DNA from: JACVRX01 sp963831385
GTDB lineage: Bacteria; Actinomycetota; Actinomycetes; Jiangellales; Jiangellaceae
NCBI GenBank assembly: GCA_963831385.1
Contig: CAWHPW010000013.1
Location: 124,001 to 188,000, forward strand
DNA length: 64,000 nt
Direction of reading: 5' to 3'
Shown here: piece by piece, positions 8,852 through 17,192 of the stretch
Layout of the letters: every line of letters starts with the position of its first letter
How positions within the stretch are numbered: position 1 is the stretch's first letter
The notes under the pieces: generated by a model
The model's input: the letters and a program-made list of their open reading frames with translations, nothing else
The model's database searches: none
What the model was told of the DNA's origin: nothing
Program-made: the position numbers and the translations under genes

Positions 8852-10129
8852 CTAGCCCGCGGTCCCCACCATGCGAGACCACAGTCCGACGAAGTCGGGC
8901 AACGTCTTGGCGGTCGTCGCGACGTCCTCGATCTCGATTCCGTCAACAGCCAGGCCGAGCACCGCGCCTGCCTGCGCCATCCGATGGTCGGCGTATGTCC
9001 GGAAGACCCCGCCCTTCAACGGTTGCGGGCGAATCGTCAGGCCGTCGACGGTTTCGTCGACCTCGCCGCCGAGTGCGGTCAACTCGGCGGCAAAGGCGGC
9101 GAGCCGGTCGGTTTCGTGCCCGCGCAGGTGGGCGACTCCGCGCAGGTGCGACGTCGAGTCGGCCAGGGCCGCCACCGCCGCCAGGACCGGCGTCAGTTCG
9201 CCGACCTCGTGCAGGTCCACGTCGATCCCACGGATCCCGCCTTGCCCCTGCACCGACAAGCCGGTGGGGTCGAGTCGGCACGTCCCCCCCAACGCCGACA
9301 ACAGTTCCGGCAGAGCTGCGCCGGCCTGGGTCGTCCGTTTCGGCCACGAGGGGACGACGACTCGGCCGCCTGTGACGAGCGCTGCTGCGAGAAAGGGGGC
9401 CGCGTTGGACAAGTCTGGCTCGATGTCGATCTCCAGCGGCCCGATCGGGCCAGGCTCGACTCGCCAGGTGTTGGGCTGGGCGTCGTCCACCTGGACCCCG
9501 GCCTGTCGCAGCATCTCAACCGTCATCTGGACGTGCGGCTCGGACGGCAGGGGTTTGCCGACGTGCTGAACGGTCACCCCGCGCTCGTAGCGGGCACCGG
9601 CGAGCAACAGCCCGCTGACGTACTGCGACGACGCCGACGCATCCATCGTCACCGACCCGCCGCGCACTCGCGTGCGACCCTGCACGACGAACGGCAATGC
9701 ACCCCTGCCGTTGTCGTCAATGCCGACTCCCAACTCGCTTAGGGCTCGCAGGAGCACGTGCACAGGCCGTTGGCGAGCCCGCGGGTCACCGTCGAATCCC
9801 ACATCGCCATCGGCCAACGCGGCGATCGGCGGGAGGAAGCGCATCACCGTGCCCGCCAGCCCGCAATCCACCTCTGCCGGGCCGGCCAGGTATCCCGGAC
9901 CGACCAGCCAGCTGTCGCCTTCGCTGCGGACCGAGGTGCCCAGGGCACGTAGCCCATTGACCATGAGTCGGGTGTCGCGCGCGTACAGCGGTCCCCTGAT
10001 ACGGCTCGGAGCGGCCGCCAGGGCCGCGATCACGACTGCCCGGTTGGTCAACGACTTCGAACCGGGCAAGGTGACGACCGCATCGACCGGCCCAGTTGCG
10101 ATTGGGGCAGGCCAGCGGTTGTGGGTCAC
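8852..10129 (-). CDS. aroA: 3-phosphoshikimate 1-carboxyvinyltransferase (EPSP synthase)
   Basis: Joins phosphoenolpyruvate to shikimate 3-phosphate in aromatic amino acid synthesis. The 425-residue enzyme shows the substrate-binding LPGSKSLTNRAV near the start, CGLAGTVMRFLPP (the glyphosate-site loop, in the form also seen in mycobacteria), and the late HRMAQAGAVLGL. The GTG at 10129 gives the normal N-terminus (VTHNRWPAP); longer in-frame starts run into the promoter of the divergent topoisomerase gene. rsgA follows after eight or nine bases. Confidence 0.93.
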   Translation of the reverse strand: MTHNRWPAPIATGPVDAVVTLPGSKSLTNRAVVIAALAAAPSRIRGPLYARDTRLMVNGLRALGTSVRSEGDSWLVGPGYLAGPAEVDCGLAGTVMRFLPPIAALADGDVGFDGDPRARQRPVHVLLRALSELGVGIDDNGRGALPFVVQGRTRVRGGSVTMDASASSQYVSGLLLAGARYERGVTVQHVGKPLPSEPHVQMTVEMLRQAGVQVDDAQPNTWRVEPGPIGPLEIDIEPDLSNAAPFLAAALVTGGRVVVPSWPKRTTQAGAALPELLSALGGTCRLDPTGLSVQGQGGIRGIDVDLHEVGELTPVLAAVAALADSTSHLRGVAHLRGHETDRLAAFAAELTALGGEVDETVDGLTIRPQPLKGGVFRTYADHRMAQAGAVLGLAVDGIEIEDVATTAKTLPDFVGLWSRMVGTAG

Positions 10130-10190
10130 CGCGTCAGTATCCCGGAGTGGGCAAGGTGCATGTCGGGGCGCCGTGGGGTAGACCGAGGTC

Positions 10191-11204
10191 ATGCCTCGGC
10201 TGCGTCGCGTTGACTGCGCTGGGCCGGGCATCGTCCGGAAGCGGCGCGGAAAGGGCTTCACCTACCAGTGGTCCGATGGTCGCCCGGTGACGGAGCCAGA
10301 CGTGCTGGCCCGTATCCGCGCTCTGGTATTGCCCCCGGCGTGGCAGGACGTCTGGATCTGCCCATGGCCGAACGGCCACATCCAGGCGCTGGGTACCGAT
10401 GCCGCTGGGCGTCGTCAGTACCGCTACCACGACGCCTGGCGCGTGCAGCGTGACCGTGACAAGCACGACCGGGTGCTCATCGTGGCGCAGCGCCTTCCTG
10501 CGGCGCGGGCACGGGCCACCGAACACCTGGTATTGCGCGGCTATCCCCGCGAGCGGGTGCTCGCTGCCGCGTTTCGGTTGCTCGACCTCGGGTTCCTGCG
10601 CGTCGGCGGAGAGCAGTATGCCGACGAGAACAGTTCGTACGGGCTCGCGACGCTGCGTCGCGAGCACGTGATGCTCAGCCGTGGCGCGATCGTGTTCGAC
10701 TATCCGGCCAAGAGCGGCAAGCAGCGCATCCAGCAGCTTGTCGACGACGACCTGCGGGCGGTCGTGCTGGGTTTGCTCCGCCGCAAGGACGATTCAGCGG
10801 AGCTGCTCGCGTACAAGGAGCGAGGACACTGGCGTGACGTGCGCAGCGACGACGTCAACGCCTACTTGCGCGAGATCTTCGGGGTCGACGTCACCGCCAA
10901 GGACTTCCGGACCTGGCATGCCACTGTGCTGATGGCGGTCGCCCTGGCCGTCTCCCGGGAGGTGGCCAACTCGCCTAGCCAGCGCAAGCGAGCCGTGGCC
11001 CGCGCGTACCGCGAAGTCGCTGTGTACCTAGGCAACACGCCCGCCGTGGCCCGGTCCTCCTACGTCGATCCACGCCTGATCGACCTCTACGACGACGGCG
11101 CCACCGTCCTATCCGCGCTGGAACGTGCCGCCGCTGAAGCCGACGACGAGAGCCCATACCTGCACGGCACCGTCGAGCGCGCCGTCCTCCGCCTGCTCTC
11201 GTAG
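10191..11204 (+). CDS. DNA topoisomerase IB
   Basis: A 337-residue eukaryote-like type IB topoisomerase that relaxes supercoils through a 3'-phosphotyrosine link. Visible parts are the N-terminal domain with KGFTYQWSDG and LPPAWQDVWICPWPNGHIQA, the catalytic-core GGEQYADENSSYGLATLRREH, FRTWHAT, and ARSSYVDPR with nucleophile Tyr291. Its length is usual for bacterial TopIB. It is divergent from aroA with only 61 bases between the starts. Confidence 0.93.
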   Translation: MPRLRRVDCAGPGIVRKRRGKGFTYQWSDGRPVTEPDVLARIRALVLPPAWQDVWICPWPNGHIQALGTDAAGRRQYRYHDAWRVQRDRDKHDRVLIVAQRLPAARARATEHLVLRGYPRERVLAAAFRLLDLGFLRVGGEQYADENSSYGLATLRREHVMLSRGAIVFDYPAKSGKQRIQQLVDDDLRAVVLGLLRRKDDSAELLAYKERGHWRDVRSDDVNAYLREIFGVDVTAKDFRTWHATVLMAVALAVSREVANSPSQRKRAVARAYREVAVYLGNTPAVARSSYVDPRLIDLYDDGATVLSALERAAAEADDESPYLHGTVERAVLRLLS

Positions 11205-11396
11205 CAGCCGCCTGTGGGGTCGATGGCGGCGGATCGGCTCCGTCCGTGGCGCGTCGATGCCGGCCGCCCGAGCCGGCATCCGCCGCGCGATCCGCAACGG
11301 GCGTCGGGATGGCCGACGGGCGAACGGCCGACGAGTCGGCCGCGGGCGAGCCGATCTCCATCGACCGCCCGGCAACCCGCATGGAGCCCGGCGAGG

Positions 11397-11954
11397 CTAC
11401 CCGGGGAGCAGGTCGCGGGCCTTGCCCTTGACCTCGGCCTTGGTGGCGCGGGCGGTGAGCTTCGCCTCGCGCTTGTAAGTCTTCGCCATACGCTGCGCGT
11501 CGAGGGCGGCGCGGCGGGCCCGCCAGGGGATGCCGGGGCGCCCTTCGGTGTCGACGGTGGCGAGAAGCAGCCCGCCGGTCATGCCGACGTTCTTGAGGAA
11601 CTGCAGCCGCTGGCTGCGCTTCTCGTCGGGGTCCTCGATCTCCCAGAACGGGTGGCCGGCGAGCGTCGTCGGCACCATCGAGCCGGCGAGCGCCGCGGCG
11701 GCCACCCGGGAGAACGTTCCGGTGGCCAGCATCGCGCCGGCGACGACATGAATACCGGCGTTGATGCGAACCAGTGTCCGGGTCTCGGTCGGGGCCTGCG
11801 GCGCGTACTTCTCCAGCAGGGGCGTGATTCGGTCGGTGACGGGTTTGGCCCGGGCGACCATCGAGTCGGGATCGCGCAGCGTCTTGAGTCCCTGCACGAT
11901 GAACAGCGAGGCGAGCATCGGGCGGGCGATGAATCGGACCAAGGTCATGCCCAT
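11397..11954 (-). CDS. DoxX family membrane protein
   Basis: A 185-residue protein with the four-helix DoxX core (RPMLASLFIVQGLKTLRDP, then HVVAGAMLATG, and LKNVGMTGGLLLA) and a basic, lysine-rich cytoplasmic tail of about 45 residues. In mycobacteria DoxX acts with superoxide dismutase and a thiosulfate sulfurtransferase in a membrane redox complex; no partner is next to it here. The 192 bases between the topoisomerase stop and this stop hold no gene that I can support. Confidence 0.8.
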   Translation of the reverse strand: MGMTLVRFIARPMLASLFIVQGLKTLRDPDSMVARAKPVTDRITPLLEKYAPQAPTETRTLVRINAGIHVVAGAMLATGTFSRVAAAALAGSMVPTTLAGHPFWEIEDPDEKRSQRLQFLKNVGMTGGLLLATVDTEGRPGIPWRARRAALDAQRMAKTYKREAKLTARATKAEVKGKARDLLPG

Positions 11955-12021
11955 TGCCTACCACGAATGAGGGCCCGACGAACCTTCATCAGCGTCAGAA
12001 GGCCATGGCAGTCTTGTTCAG

Positions 12022-12795
12022 ATGTGCGGACGGTTTGCGGTCAGCCACAGCGCCGACGAGTTGGCGGAGGAGTTCGGTGTCGACCGAATCGAGATGCGCG
12101 AGCGGCTCGAGCCGGACTGGAACGTCGCGCCGACCAAGGACGTCTACGCGGTGCTCACCCGGAAGCGGCGCGCCGAGCCCGAGTTGGCCCCCCAGCGGCG
12201 GCTGACGGTAGTGCGTTGGGGGCTGGTGCCGTCGTGGGCCAAGGACATGTCGATCGGCAGCCGGCTGATCAACGCTCGAGTAGAGACCGCTCACGAGAAG
12301 CCGGCCTTCCGCCGTGCGTTCGGGTTGCGTCGCTGCCTCCTGCCAGCCGACGGGTACTACGAGTGGTACGGCCAGGCGAAGGGCAAGAAGCAGCCGTTCT
12401 TCATCCATCCGCGCGACGGCGGCGTCCTGGCGATGGCCGGGTTGTACGAGATCTGGCGCGATCCGTCGGTTGCCGACGATGACGATCCCGAAGCGTTCCG
12501 GTGGACGGCGGTCATCCTCACCACCGAGGCCGAGGACGACATCGGCCAGATCCACGACCGCACACCGATGGTCGTCGAGCGTGACCGGTGGGATGCCTGG
12601 CTCGATCCGACGGTCGACGACGTCGACGCGGCTCGCCAACTGCTCGTGCCCGCTACCCCTGGCCGGCTCGAGGCATATCCGGTCTCGACCGACGTCAACA
12701 AGGTCGACAACAACGGTCCGCATCTCGTCGAGCCGCTGCCGGCGGAACCGCAGCCGGGCCAGGAGGAGTCACCGGCCGACGCTCGGCTGTTCTAA
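12022..12795 (+). CDS. SRAP-domain abasic-site protein (YedK/HMCES type)
   Basis: Crosslinks to abasic sites in single-stranded DNA and shields them. The 257-residue protein begins MCGRF, so Cys2 becomes the catalytic N-terminus after Met removal. The other catalytic residues are present: Asn in LINARVET, Glu in GYYEW and His in HDRTPM. It corresponds to Rv3226c, which is also close to aroA. It converges with the aspartoacylase-like gene with a four-base overlap. Confidence 0.93.
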   Translation: MCGRFAVSHSADELAEEFGVDRIEMRERLEPDWNVAPTKDVYAVLTRKRRAEPELAPQRRLTVVRWGLVPSWAKDMSIGSRLINARVETAHEKPAFRRAFGLRRCLLPADGYYEWYGQAKGKKQPFFIHPRDGGVLAMAGLYEIWRDPSVADDDDPEAFRWTAVILTTEAEDDIGQIHDRTPMVVERDRWDAWLDPTVDDVDAARQLLVPATPGRLEAYPVSTDVNKVDNNGPHLVEPLPAEPQPGQEESPADARLF

Positions 12796-13838
12796 CCGGC
12801 CCGCCGGGAGATGTAGAACAGGCAGTCCCGCGTGGTCTGCACGACCGTCGTGGTCATCATCACCGGCGTGACGTCCTCGGTTGTGATGACCCGGCCATCA
12901 GGGGTCGTGCGGAAGAACCGGTCGGTGACGTCCACTCCGCTCATGTCGGTCGCCAGTAGTGGCATCGCGGCCCCGACGTCGATGTGGCCGATCGTGTGTC
13001 CAGCTGGCAGCACTTCGAAGTTGTATCCGTCCAGGCCCGGCACGATGACTAGGTCGGTCTCCTCGTCGATCACGCCACCGAAGGCGAACGTGACCTCCGG
13101 ACGGACCTTGACCCGGTGCAGCATCTCCACAATCCGACGGGGCCGGAGACCGCCGCCTGCGTCCGCGGCAGCGAAGCCGGCTGCGGCGAGGAAGCGGTGG
13201 ATCACACCCGACGCGAACGCCGTGCCCTCCGGCAAGTGCGGAAGGCCGCACTCGACCGCGACGGTCGGGCACACATCGGATAACGCCTCCATCAAGGTGT
13301 ACGCCCGCAGCCGCCATTGCAGCATGGTGTCGGCGCAGAGGGCAGCGAGCCGCAGCCCGGCCTGGCTCGGTGTCGGCAGGATGGCGTAGTAGGGGTTCTG
13401 CCCGCTGTTGTTGTGCATGTCGATCGCGGCCTCGAGGCCGGCCACGCGGAGCTCGGCAAGGATCTCGGCGGCGCAGCGGCGCATCCGCGTGGTCGTCGGT
13501 CCCACGTCCCAGACCCGGTTGAAGTCCTCCTGGTCGTCCAGGTAGCGGTGGGCATACCAGCCGTCCTGCGTGGCGGCACGCACATTGCCGATCAGCACCC
13601 AGAGGTCGAAAGGGAACCGCTCGCCCTGGCGTAGCACCTCGAGAACCGCGCGGTAGCCCGACGGTTCATTGCCATGCATGAGGCAGGCGATCAGACGTGC
13701 CGTCGGGTTCGTACCGGCTGCGGGGATTCGGATGAGCGCCGGCTTGCCAGCCAGCGAGACCAGGACGTCTTCGTCCGATCCCTCGAGCAGCGCCTTGAGC
13801 TCCTCGTACCCGTCGAAGCGGTGGTACAGGGCAGACAT
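12792..13838 (-). CDS. Succinylglutamate desuccinylase/aspartoacylase-type zinc hydrolase
   Basis: A 348-residue M14-like zinc carboxypeptidase-fold enzyme. Zinc ligands are His and Glu of LMHGNEPSG and a His in the segment AAIDMHNNSGQNP; a late Glu is in TVAVECGLP. The family removes acyl groups from amino acids. It sits directly downstream of the glutamate-cysteine-ligase-like gene (50-base gap, same strand), so the two may act on the same gamma-glutamyl or acyl-amino-acid compound. That link is inference; the substrate is unknown. Confidence 0.78.
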   Translation of the reverse strand: MSALYHRFDGYEELKALLEGSDEDVLVSLAGKPALIRIPAAGTNPTARLIACLMHGNEPSGYRAVLEVLRQGERFPFDLWVLIGNVRAATQDGWYAHRYLDDQEDFNRVWDVGPTTTRMRRCAAEILAELRVAGLEAAIDMHNNSGQNPYYAILPTPSQAGLRLAALCADTMLQWRLRAYTLMEALSDVCPTVAVECGLPHLPEGTAFASGVIHRFLAAAGFAAADAGGGLRPRRIVEMLHRVKVRPEVTFAFGGVIDEETDLVIVPGLDGYNFEVLPAGHTIGHIDVGAAMPLLATDMSGVDVTDRFFRTTPDGRVITTEDVTPVMMTTTVVQTTRDCLFYISRRAG

Positions 13839-13888
13839 GAGCCGACAGGATACCGGCTCAGGCGCGACGTTCCGGACGCTTCGGCAGG

Positions 13889-15385
13889 TCAGTCGCCTAT
13901 CGGCCAGGTGTGCACCGGGGTACTCGCGAACGAGCGTTGCTGGTAGCGGCGGACGAGCTCGCGGGCCGCCTCGTTTCGGTCGAGACCGGCGCCGTCGACC
14001 AGCCGTCGCCAGGTCTCGATCTGCCAGCCTGCTCCGCTGCGTCCGGAGAGGGTCCGCTCCTCGATGATGCCGAGGTAGTAGTCGGCATCGCCTTCGTCGA
14101 CCCCCCAGTCATGCAGCCCTTCGCGGGCGAGCGGGATCAGGTGACGTAGGAGCAGCTCGCTCACGGGGACATGAGCCCCGATCTGCGGCCAGTACAGCCT
14201 CGCGCCGAGACCCTCACGAGCGGCGGCGTAGAAGTTGTCGGTGGCCGCCGCGAAGCTCATCTGCTCCCAGAGGTAGGGCCGCCGCCGGGACGCCAGGCCG
14301 TGCAGCATGCCGTAATACAACGCGGCATTGGCGACCGAGTCGGGGACGGACGGGCCTGCCGGCAGGACCCGGTTCTCGATGCGCATATGCGGCCGGCCTC
14401 GGACGACCTCGTAGACCGGCCGATTCCATCGATAGATGGTGCCGTTGTGCAGAGTCAGCTCCGGCAGCTTCGGCACCTCTCCGCTGTCGAGCATGGCGAA
14501 CGGATCCTCGTCTTCGACGATCGGCAGCAGGGACGGGAAGTAGCGGACGTTCTCGTCGAACAGGTCCCACAGCCCCTCGCCCTCGTCGAGCCACTTTTCA
14601 CCGAACCAGACCCGCGGCCGGACACCTTGCAGCGTCAGCTCCTCGGTCCGGGTATCGGCTGCCTGCTCGAACAGCGCGATTCGGGTCTCGTGGTGCAGCT
14701 GCTTGCCGAGGAAGACGGGCGAGTTCGCACCGACTGCCACGAGCGGCGCGGACAGCACCTGGGCCGCGTTCCAGTACAGGCCGAAGTCGTGCGGGTCGAC
14801 CTGAAGGTGCAGCTGCATCGAGGTACAAGCGGCCTCGAACAAGATCGAGTTCGCCCGGGTCTCGAGCACGTCGGCACCCTCGATCTTGATCAAAATGTCC
14901 TCACCGCGGGCGTTGAGGATCATGTCGTTCAGCGCCTTGTAGCGCGGGTTGGCCGACATGAACTGCTCGGTGACGTCGAAATCCTTCAGCGTCGGCAGAA
15001 TTCCGATGATCATCACCTGCGCACCGAGCTCTTCGGCGACGTCGTGTGCGTGGTTCAGTGAACGTCGCAGCTCGCTGTCGATCGTGTGAAAGACATGACC
15101 GGTGATCAGCCGTGGCTTTACGTCGAACTCGATGTTGAACTGCGCGACCTCGGTCTGGAAGTCACTGGAGGCCAGGCGCTCGAGCAGCTTGGCGTTGATC
15201 GGTGCCGCGTCGCCGCGCAGGTCGGTGATGTAGACCTCCATCTCGACACCGCAGGACCGCCGACCAGTCTCGAAGCTGCCGCTGTCGACGAGCCTTCGCA
15301 GGGCCGCCAGGTCGGTCTTGACCTTCTCCCGATAGCGGAGCCTGTCCTCGCGGGTGAACTCGGTCGTGTCGATGTCCCGACCCAT
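13889..15385 (-). CDS. Glutamate-cysteine ligase-like ATP-dependent carboxylate-amine ligase
   Basis: A 498-residue enzyme of the GCS2-like group. Characteristic parts are CGVEMEVYI near residue 45, AQFNIEFDV, SMQLHLQVDP in the middle, and RIENRVLPAGPS later, which together make the ATP/Mg and amino-acid site. Actinobacteria such as this make mycothiol rather than glutathione, so true glutathione synthesis is not implied; an amide bond between glutamate and another amine is more likely. It forms a same-strand pair with the aspartoacylase-like gene. Confidence 0.8.
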   Translation of the reverse strand: MGRDIDTTEFTREDRLRYREKVKTDLAALRRLVDSGSFETGRRSCGVEMEVYITDLRGDAAPINAKLLERLASSDFQTEVAQFNIEFDVKPRLITGHVFHTIDSELRRSLNHAHDVAEELGAQVMIIGILPTLKDFDVTEQFMSANPRYKALNDMILNARGEDILIKIEGADVLETRANSILFEAACTSMQLHLQVDPHDFGLYWNAAQVLSAPLVAVGANSPVFLGKQLHHETRIALFEQAADTRTEELTLQGVRPRVWFGEKWLDEGEGLWDLFDENVRYFPSLLPIVEDEDPFAMLDSGEVPKLPELTLHNGTIYRWNRPVYEVVRGRPHMRIENRVLPAGPSVPDSVANAALYYGMLHGLASRRRPYLWEQMSFAAATDNFYAAAREGLGARLYWPQIGAHVPVSELLLRHLIPLAREGLHDWGVDEGDADYYLGIIEERTLSGRSGAGWQIETWRRLVDGAGLDRNEAARELVRRYQQRSFASTPVHTWPIGD

Positions 15386-15430
15386 GGCCCGGTCCTTCCG
15401 ACGCAGCTGCTCGATCCGAGTCTAGGTGTG

Positions 15431-16087
15431 ATGCGGGGTACCGTGCCGGGCGTGACCGAGCGGGTGCTGACAACACCGGTCGGCGAGGCCCGTCTGGTCA
15501 TTGCCGCGGCGCGGTCGGCTCGGGGCGTTCTCGCGCTCGGACATGGCGCGGGAGGCGGTATCGGCGCCCGGGACTTGGTCGCGTTGGCGGCGGCGCTCCC
15601 GGGCGAGGGAATCACCGTCGTTCGCGTGGAACAGCCGTGGCGAGTGGCCGGCAAGAAGGCAGCTCCGGCCCCGGCGACGCTGGACCGCGCCTGGCTCGCA
15701 GCTCTTGCCGACCTGCCGCGAGATGTGCCGCTCGCCGTCGGCGGTCGGAGCGCAGGCGCCCGGGTGGCGTGCCGGACGGCGCAAGACGTCGGCGCGGCCG
15801 GCGTCATCGCCCTGGCCTTCCCACTGCATCCGCCGGGGCGGCCGGAACGATCGCGGCTGGCCGAGCTGACCGGTGCGGGCGTGCCGACGTTGGTGCTGCA
15901 AGGCGAGCGCGACCCCTTCGGCCGGCCGGAGGAGTTTCCCGCCGGGCCGTTCGAGCTCGTCGCCGTCGCCCACGCCGATCATGGCCTGTCGGTTCCGGCG
16001 GCACATGATCAGCGCGAGACGACGGAGCGCATCGTGAATACCGTCCGAGACTGGTTGGGGAATGTGTTCGCTGCCGCAAAGCGTTGA
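15431..16087 (+). CDS. Alpha/beta hydrolase of the KANL3/Tex30 type
   Basis: A 218-residue hydrolase with the GHGAGGG loop, the nucleophile elbow GGRSAGARVA and a late ADHGLSVP supplying the His. Its compact form fits the KANL3/Tex30 family of unknown substrate. ATG 15431 follows AGGTG; a GTG at 15452 (VTERVLTTPVGEARLV) is also possible. The SigR-type promoter of sigH lies across its last codons, so the two genes are contiguous. Confidence 0.75.
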   Translation: MRGTVPGVTERVLTTPVGEARLVIAAARSARGVLALGHGAGGGIGARDLVALAAALPGEGITVVRVEQPWRVAGKKAAPAPATLDRAWLAALADLPRDVPLAVGGRSAGARVACRTAQDVGAAGVIALAFPLHPPGRPERSRLAELTGAGVPTLVLQGERDPFGRPEEFPAGPFELVAVAHADHGLSVPAAHDQRETTERIVNTVRDWLGNVFAAAKR

Positions 16088-16088
16088 G
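16058..16088 (+). promoter_or_regulatory. SigR/SigH-type promoter (probable autoregulation)
   Basis: GGGAAT at 16058-16063 and CGTTGAG at 16082-16088 leave 19 bases between GGAAT and GTT, matching the published SigR/SigH consensus (GGAAT, 18-19 bases, GTT). It lies about 110 bases before the sigH start, across the end of the upstream hydrolase gene. Autoregulation of sigH through such a promoter is established in Streptomyces and Mycobacterium. Confidence 0.75.
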
Positions 16089-16196
16089 GCACACGTGACA
16101 ACTGCCGCGGGCTGCGTCCGCGCCGCCCCGGTCAGCGCTTCCCAGTGGATGGAGTGGCCGACAGCGATCGCGCCGTCGCAGATACCATCGCGAGCG

Positions 16197-16796
16197 ATGG
16201 CCGTTTCCGAGACCACCGAGCAGCGCGCCGAGCGCTTCGAGCGCGACGCGCTGCCTTTCCTCGACCAGCTCTATTCCGCCGCGTTGCGGATGACCCGCAA
16301 TGCCAGCGACGCCGAGGACCTCGTCCAGGAGACGTTCGCCAAGGCCTACGCCTCGTTCCACCAGTTCAAGGAGGGGACGAACCTCAAGGCCTGGCTCTAC
16401 CGGATCCTGACCAACACCTTCATCAACTCCTACCGGAAAAAGCAGCGGGAACCGCAGCAGAGTGCCTCGGAAGAAGTCGAGGACTGGCAGATGGCGCGAG
16501 CCGAGGCGCACACCTCGACTGGCCTGCGGTCTGCCGAAGCGGAGGCCCTGGCTCATCTGCCCGACTCCGACGTGAAGCAGGCCTTGCAGCAGATCCCGGA
16601 AGAGTTCCGGATTGCCGTGTACCTGGCTGACGTCGAGGGCTTCCCGTACAAGGACATCGCGGAGATCATGGGCACGCCGATCGGCACGGTCATGTCCCGG
16701 TTGCACCGTGGCCGCCGTCAGCTGCGCGGCCTGCTGGAGGACTACGCGCGCGAGCGTGGGCTGGTACCGGCGGTGCCGGAGGAGGTCGGAGGATGA
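16197..16796 (+). CDS. sigH: ECF sigma factor SigH/SigR (thiol-oxidative stress)
   Basis: Directs RNA polymerase to thiol-stress genes (thioredoxin and mycothiol systems). The 199-residue protein shows region 2 (RNASDAEDLVQETFAKAYASFHQF, with NLKAWLYRILTNTFINSYRKK) and region 4 (LADVEGFPYKDIAEIMGTPIGTVMSRLHRGRRQLR). ATG 16197 gives the family N-terminus; in-frame ATGs farther upstream fall inside the leader after the SigR-type promoter. The stop overlaps the anti-sigma gene by four bases. Confidence 0.93.
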   Translation: MAVSETTEQRAERFERDALPFLDQLYSAALRMTRNASDAEDLVQETFAKAYASFHQFKEGTNLKAWLYRILTNTFINSYRKKQREPQQSASEEVEDWQMARAEAHTSTGLRSAEAEALAHLPDSDVKQALQQIPEEFRIAVYLADVEGFPYKDIAEIMGTPIGTVMSRLHRGRRQLRGLLEDYARERGLVPAVPEEVGG

Positions 16797-17065
16797 GCTG
16801 CGGGCGCCCGCACGAGACTGACTGTGCGGAGATCCTCGATCGGGTCTACCTGTTCCTCGACCGCGAGTTGGACGACGGGCAGATCTCGTATGCCGCGGTC
16901 GAACAGCACCTCGACGAGTGCGCGCCGTGCCTGAGCAAGTACGACCTCGAACGGGTAGTGAAGTTTCTCCTGGCCCGCTCGTGCGGCTGTGAGCGGGCTC
17001 CGGCCGAACTCCGTCAGCGGGTATTGACCCGCATTCAGCAGATCCGGGTCGAGATCGTCGAGTGA
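16793..17065 (+). CDS. rshA: Zinc-binding anti-sigma factor RsrA/RshA
   Basis: A 90-residue redox switch that holds SigH and lets it go when thiols form disulfides. Cys11 and the HxxxCxxC motif His39-Cys43-Cys46 line up with the zinc ligands of Streptomyces RsrA (Cys11, His37, Cys41, Cys44). Extra cysteines lie at Cys3 and the CGC near 64-66. It is translationally coupled to sigH and followed by a hairpin that probably ends the operon. Confidence 0.92.
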   Translation: MSCGRPHETDCAEILDRVYLFLDRELDDGQISYAAVEQHLDECAPCLSKYDLERVVKFLLARSCGCERAPAELRQRVLTRIQQIRVEIVE

Positions 17066-17087
17066 ACCGCCGCCGCCAAGCGGCGGT
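17066..17087. terminator. Hairpin between rshA and bL37 (bidirectional)
   Basis: An eight-base-pair GC stem, ACCGCCGC (17066-17073) and GCGGCGGT (17080-17087), with a six-base loop, starts directly after the rshA stop and seven bases before the stop of the convergent bL37 gene. No U-tract follows, as is common for actinobacterial terminators. Confidence 0.6.
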
Positions 17088-17093
17088 GCTGCG

Positions 17094-17168
17094 TCAGGAG
17101 TTGGGCCGCTTGCCGTGATTGGCGCGCTTGCGCTTACGAGCCTTGCGCTTGCGGGACGCTCTGGCCAT
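17094..17168 (-). CDS. Ribosomal protein bL37 (24 residues)
   Basis: A 24-residue, very basic peptide starting MARASRKRK and ending RANHGKRPNS. It matches the small bL37 protein found in the mycobacterial 50S subunit (AURKAIP1/COX24-like domain). Half of the residues are Arg or Lys. An AAGGAG lies ten bases before the ATG. It is too short for routine gene finding. The gene converges on sigH-rshA, a location that I also remember for mycobacteria. Confidence 0.88.
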   Translation of the reverse strand: MARASRKRKARKRKRANHGKRPNS

Positions 17169-17192
17169 GTGGGTCGTACTCCTTGATCGATG

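Noticed and set aside
11205..11396. A small gene between topoisomerase IB and DoxX
   Set aside because: Open frames there are Arg/Ala-rich without start signals or similarity.
16062..16196. A longer sigH start at 16062
   Set aside because: It lies within the -35 element of the SigR-type promoter and adds 45 residues absent from the family.
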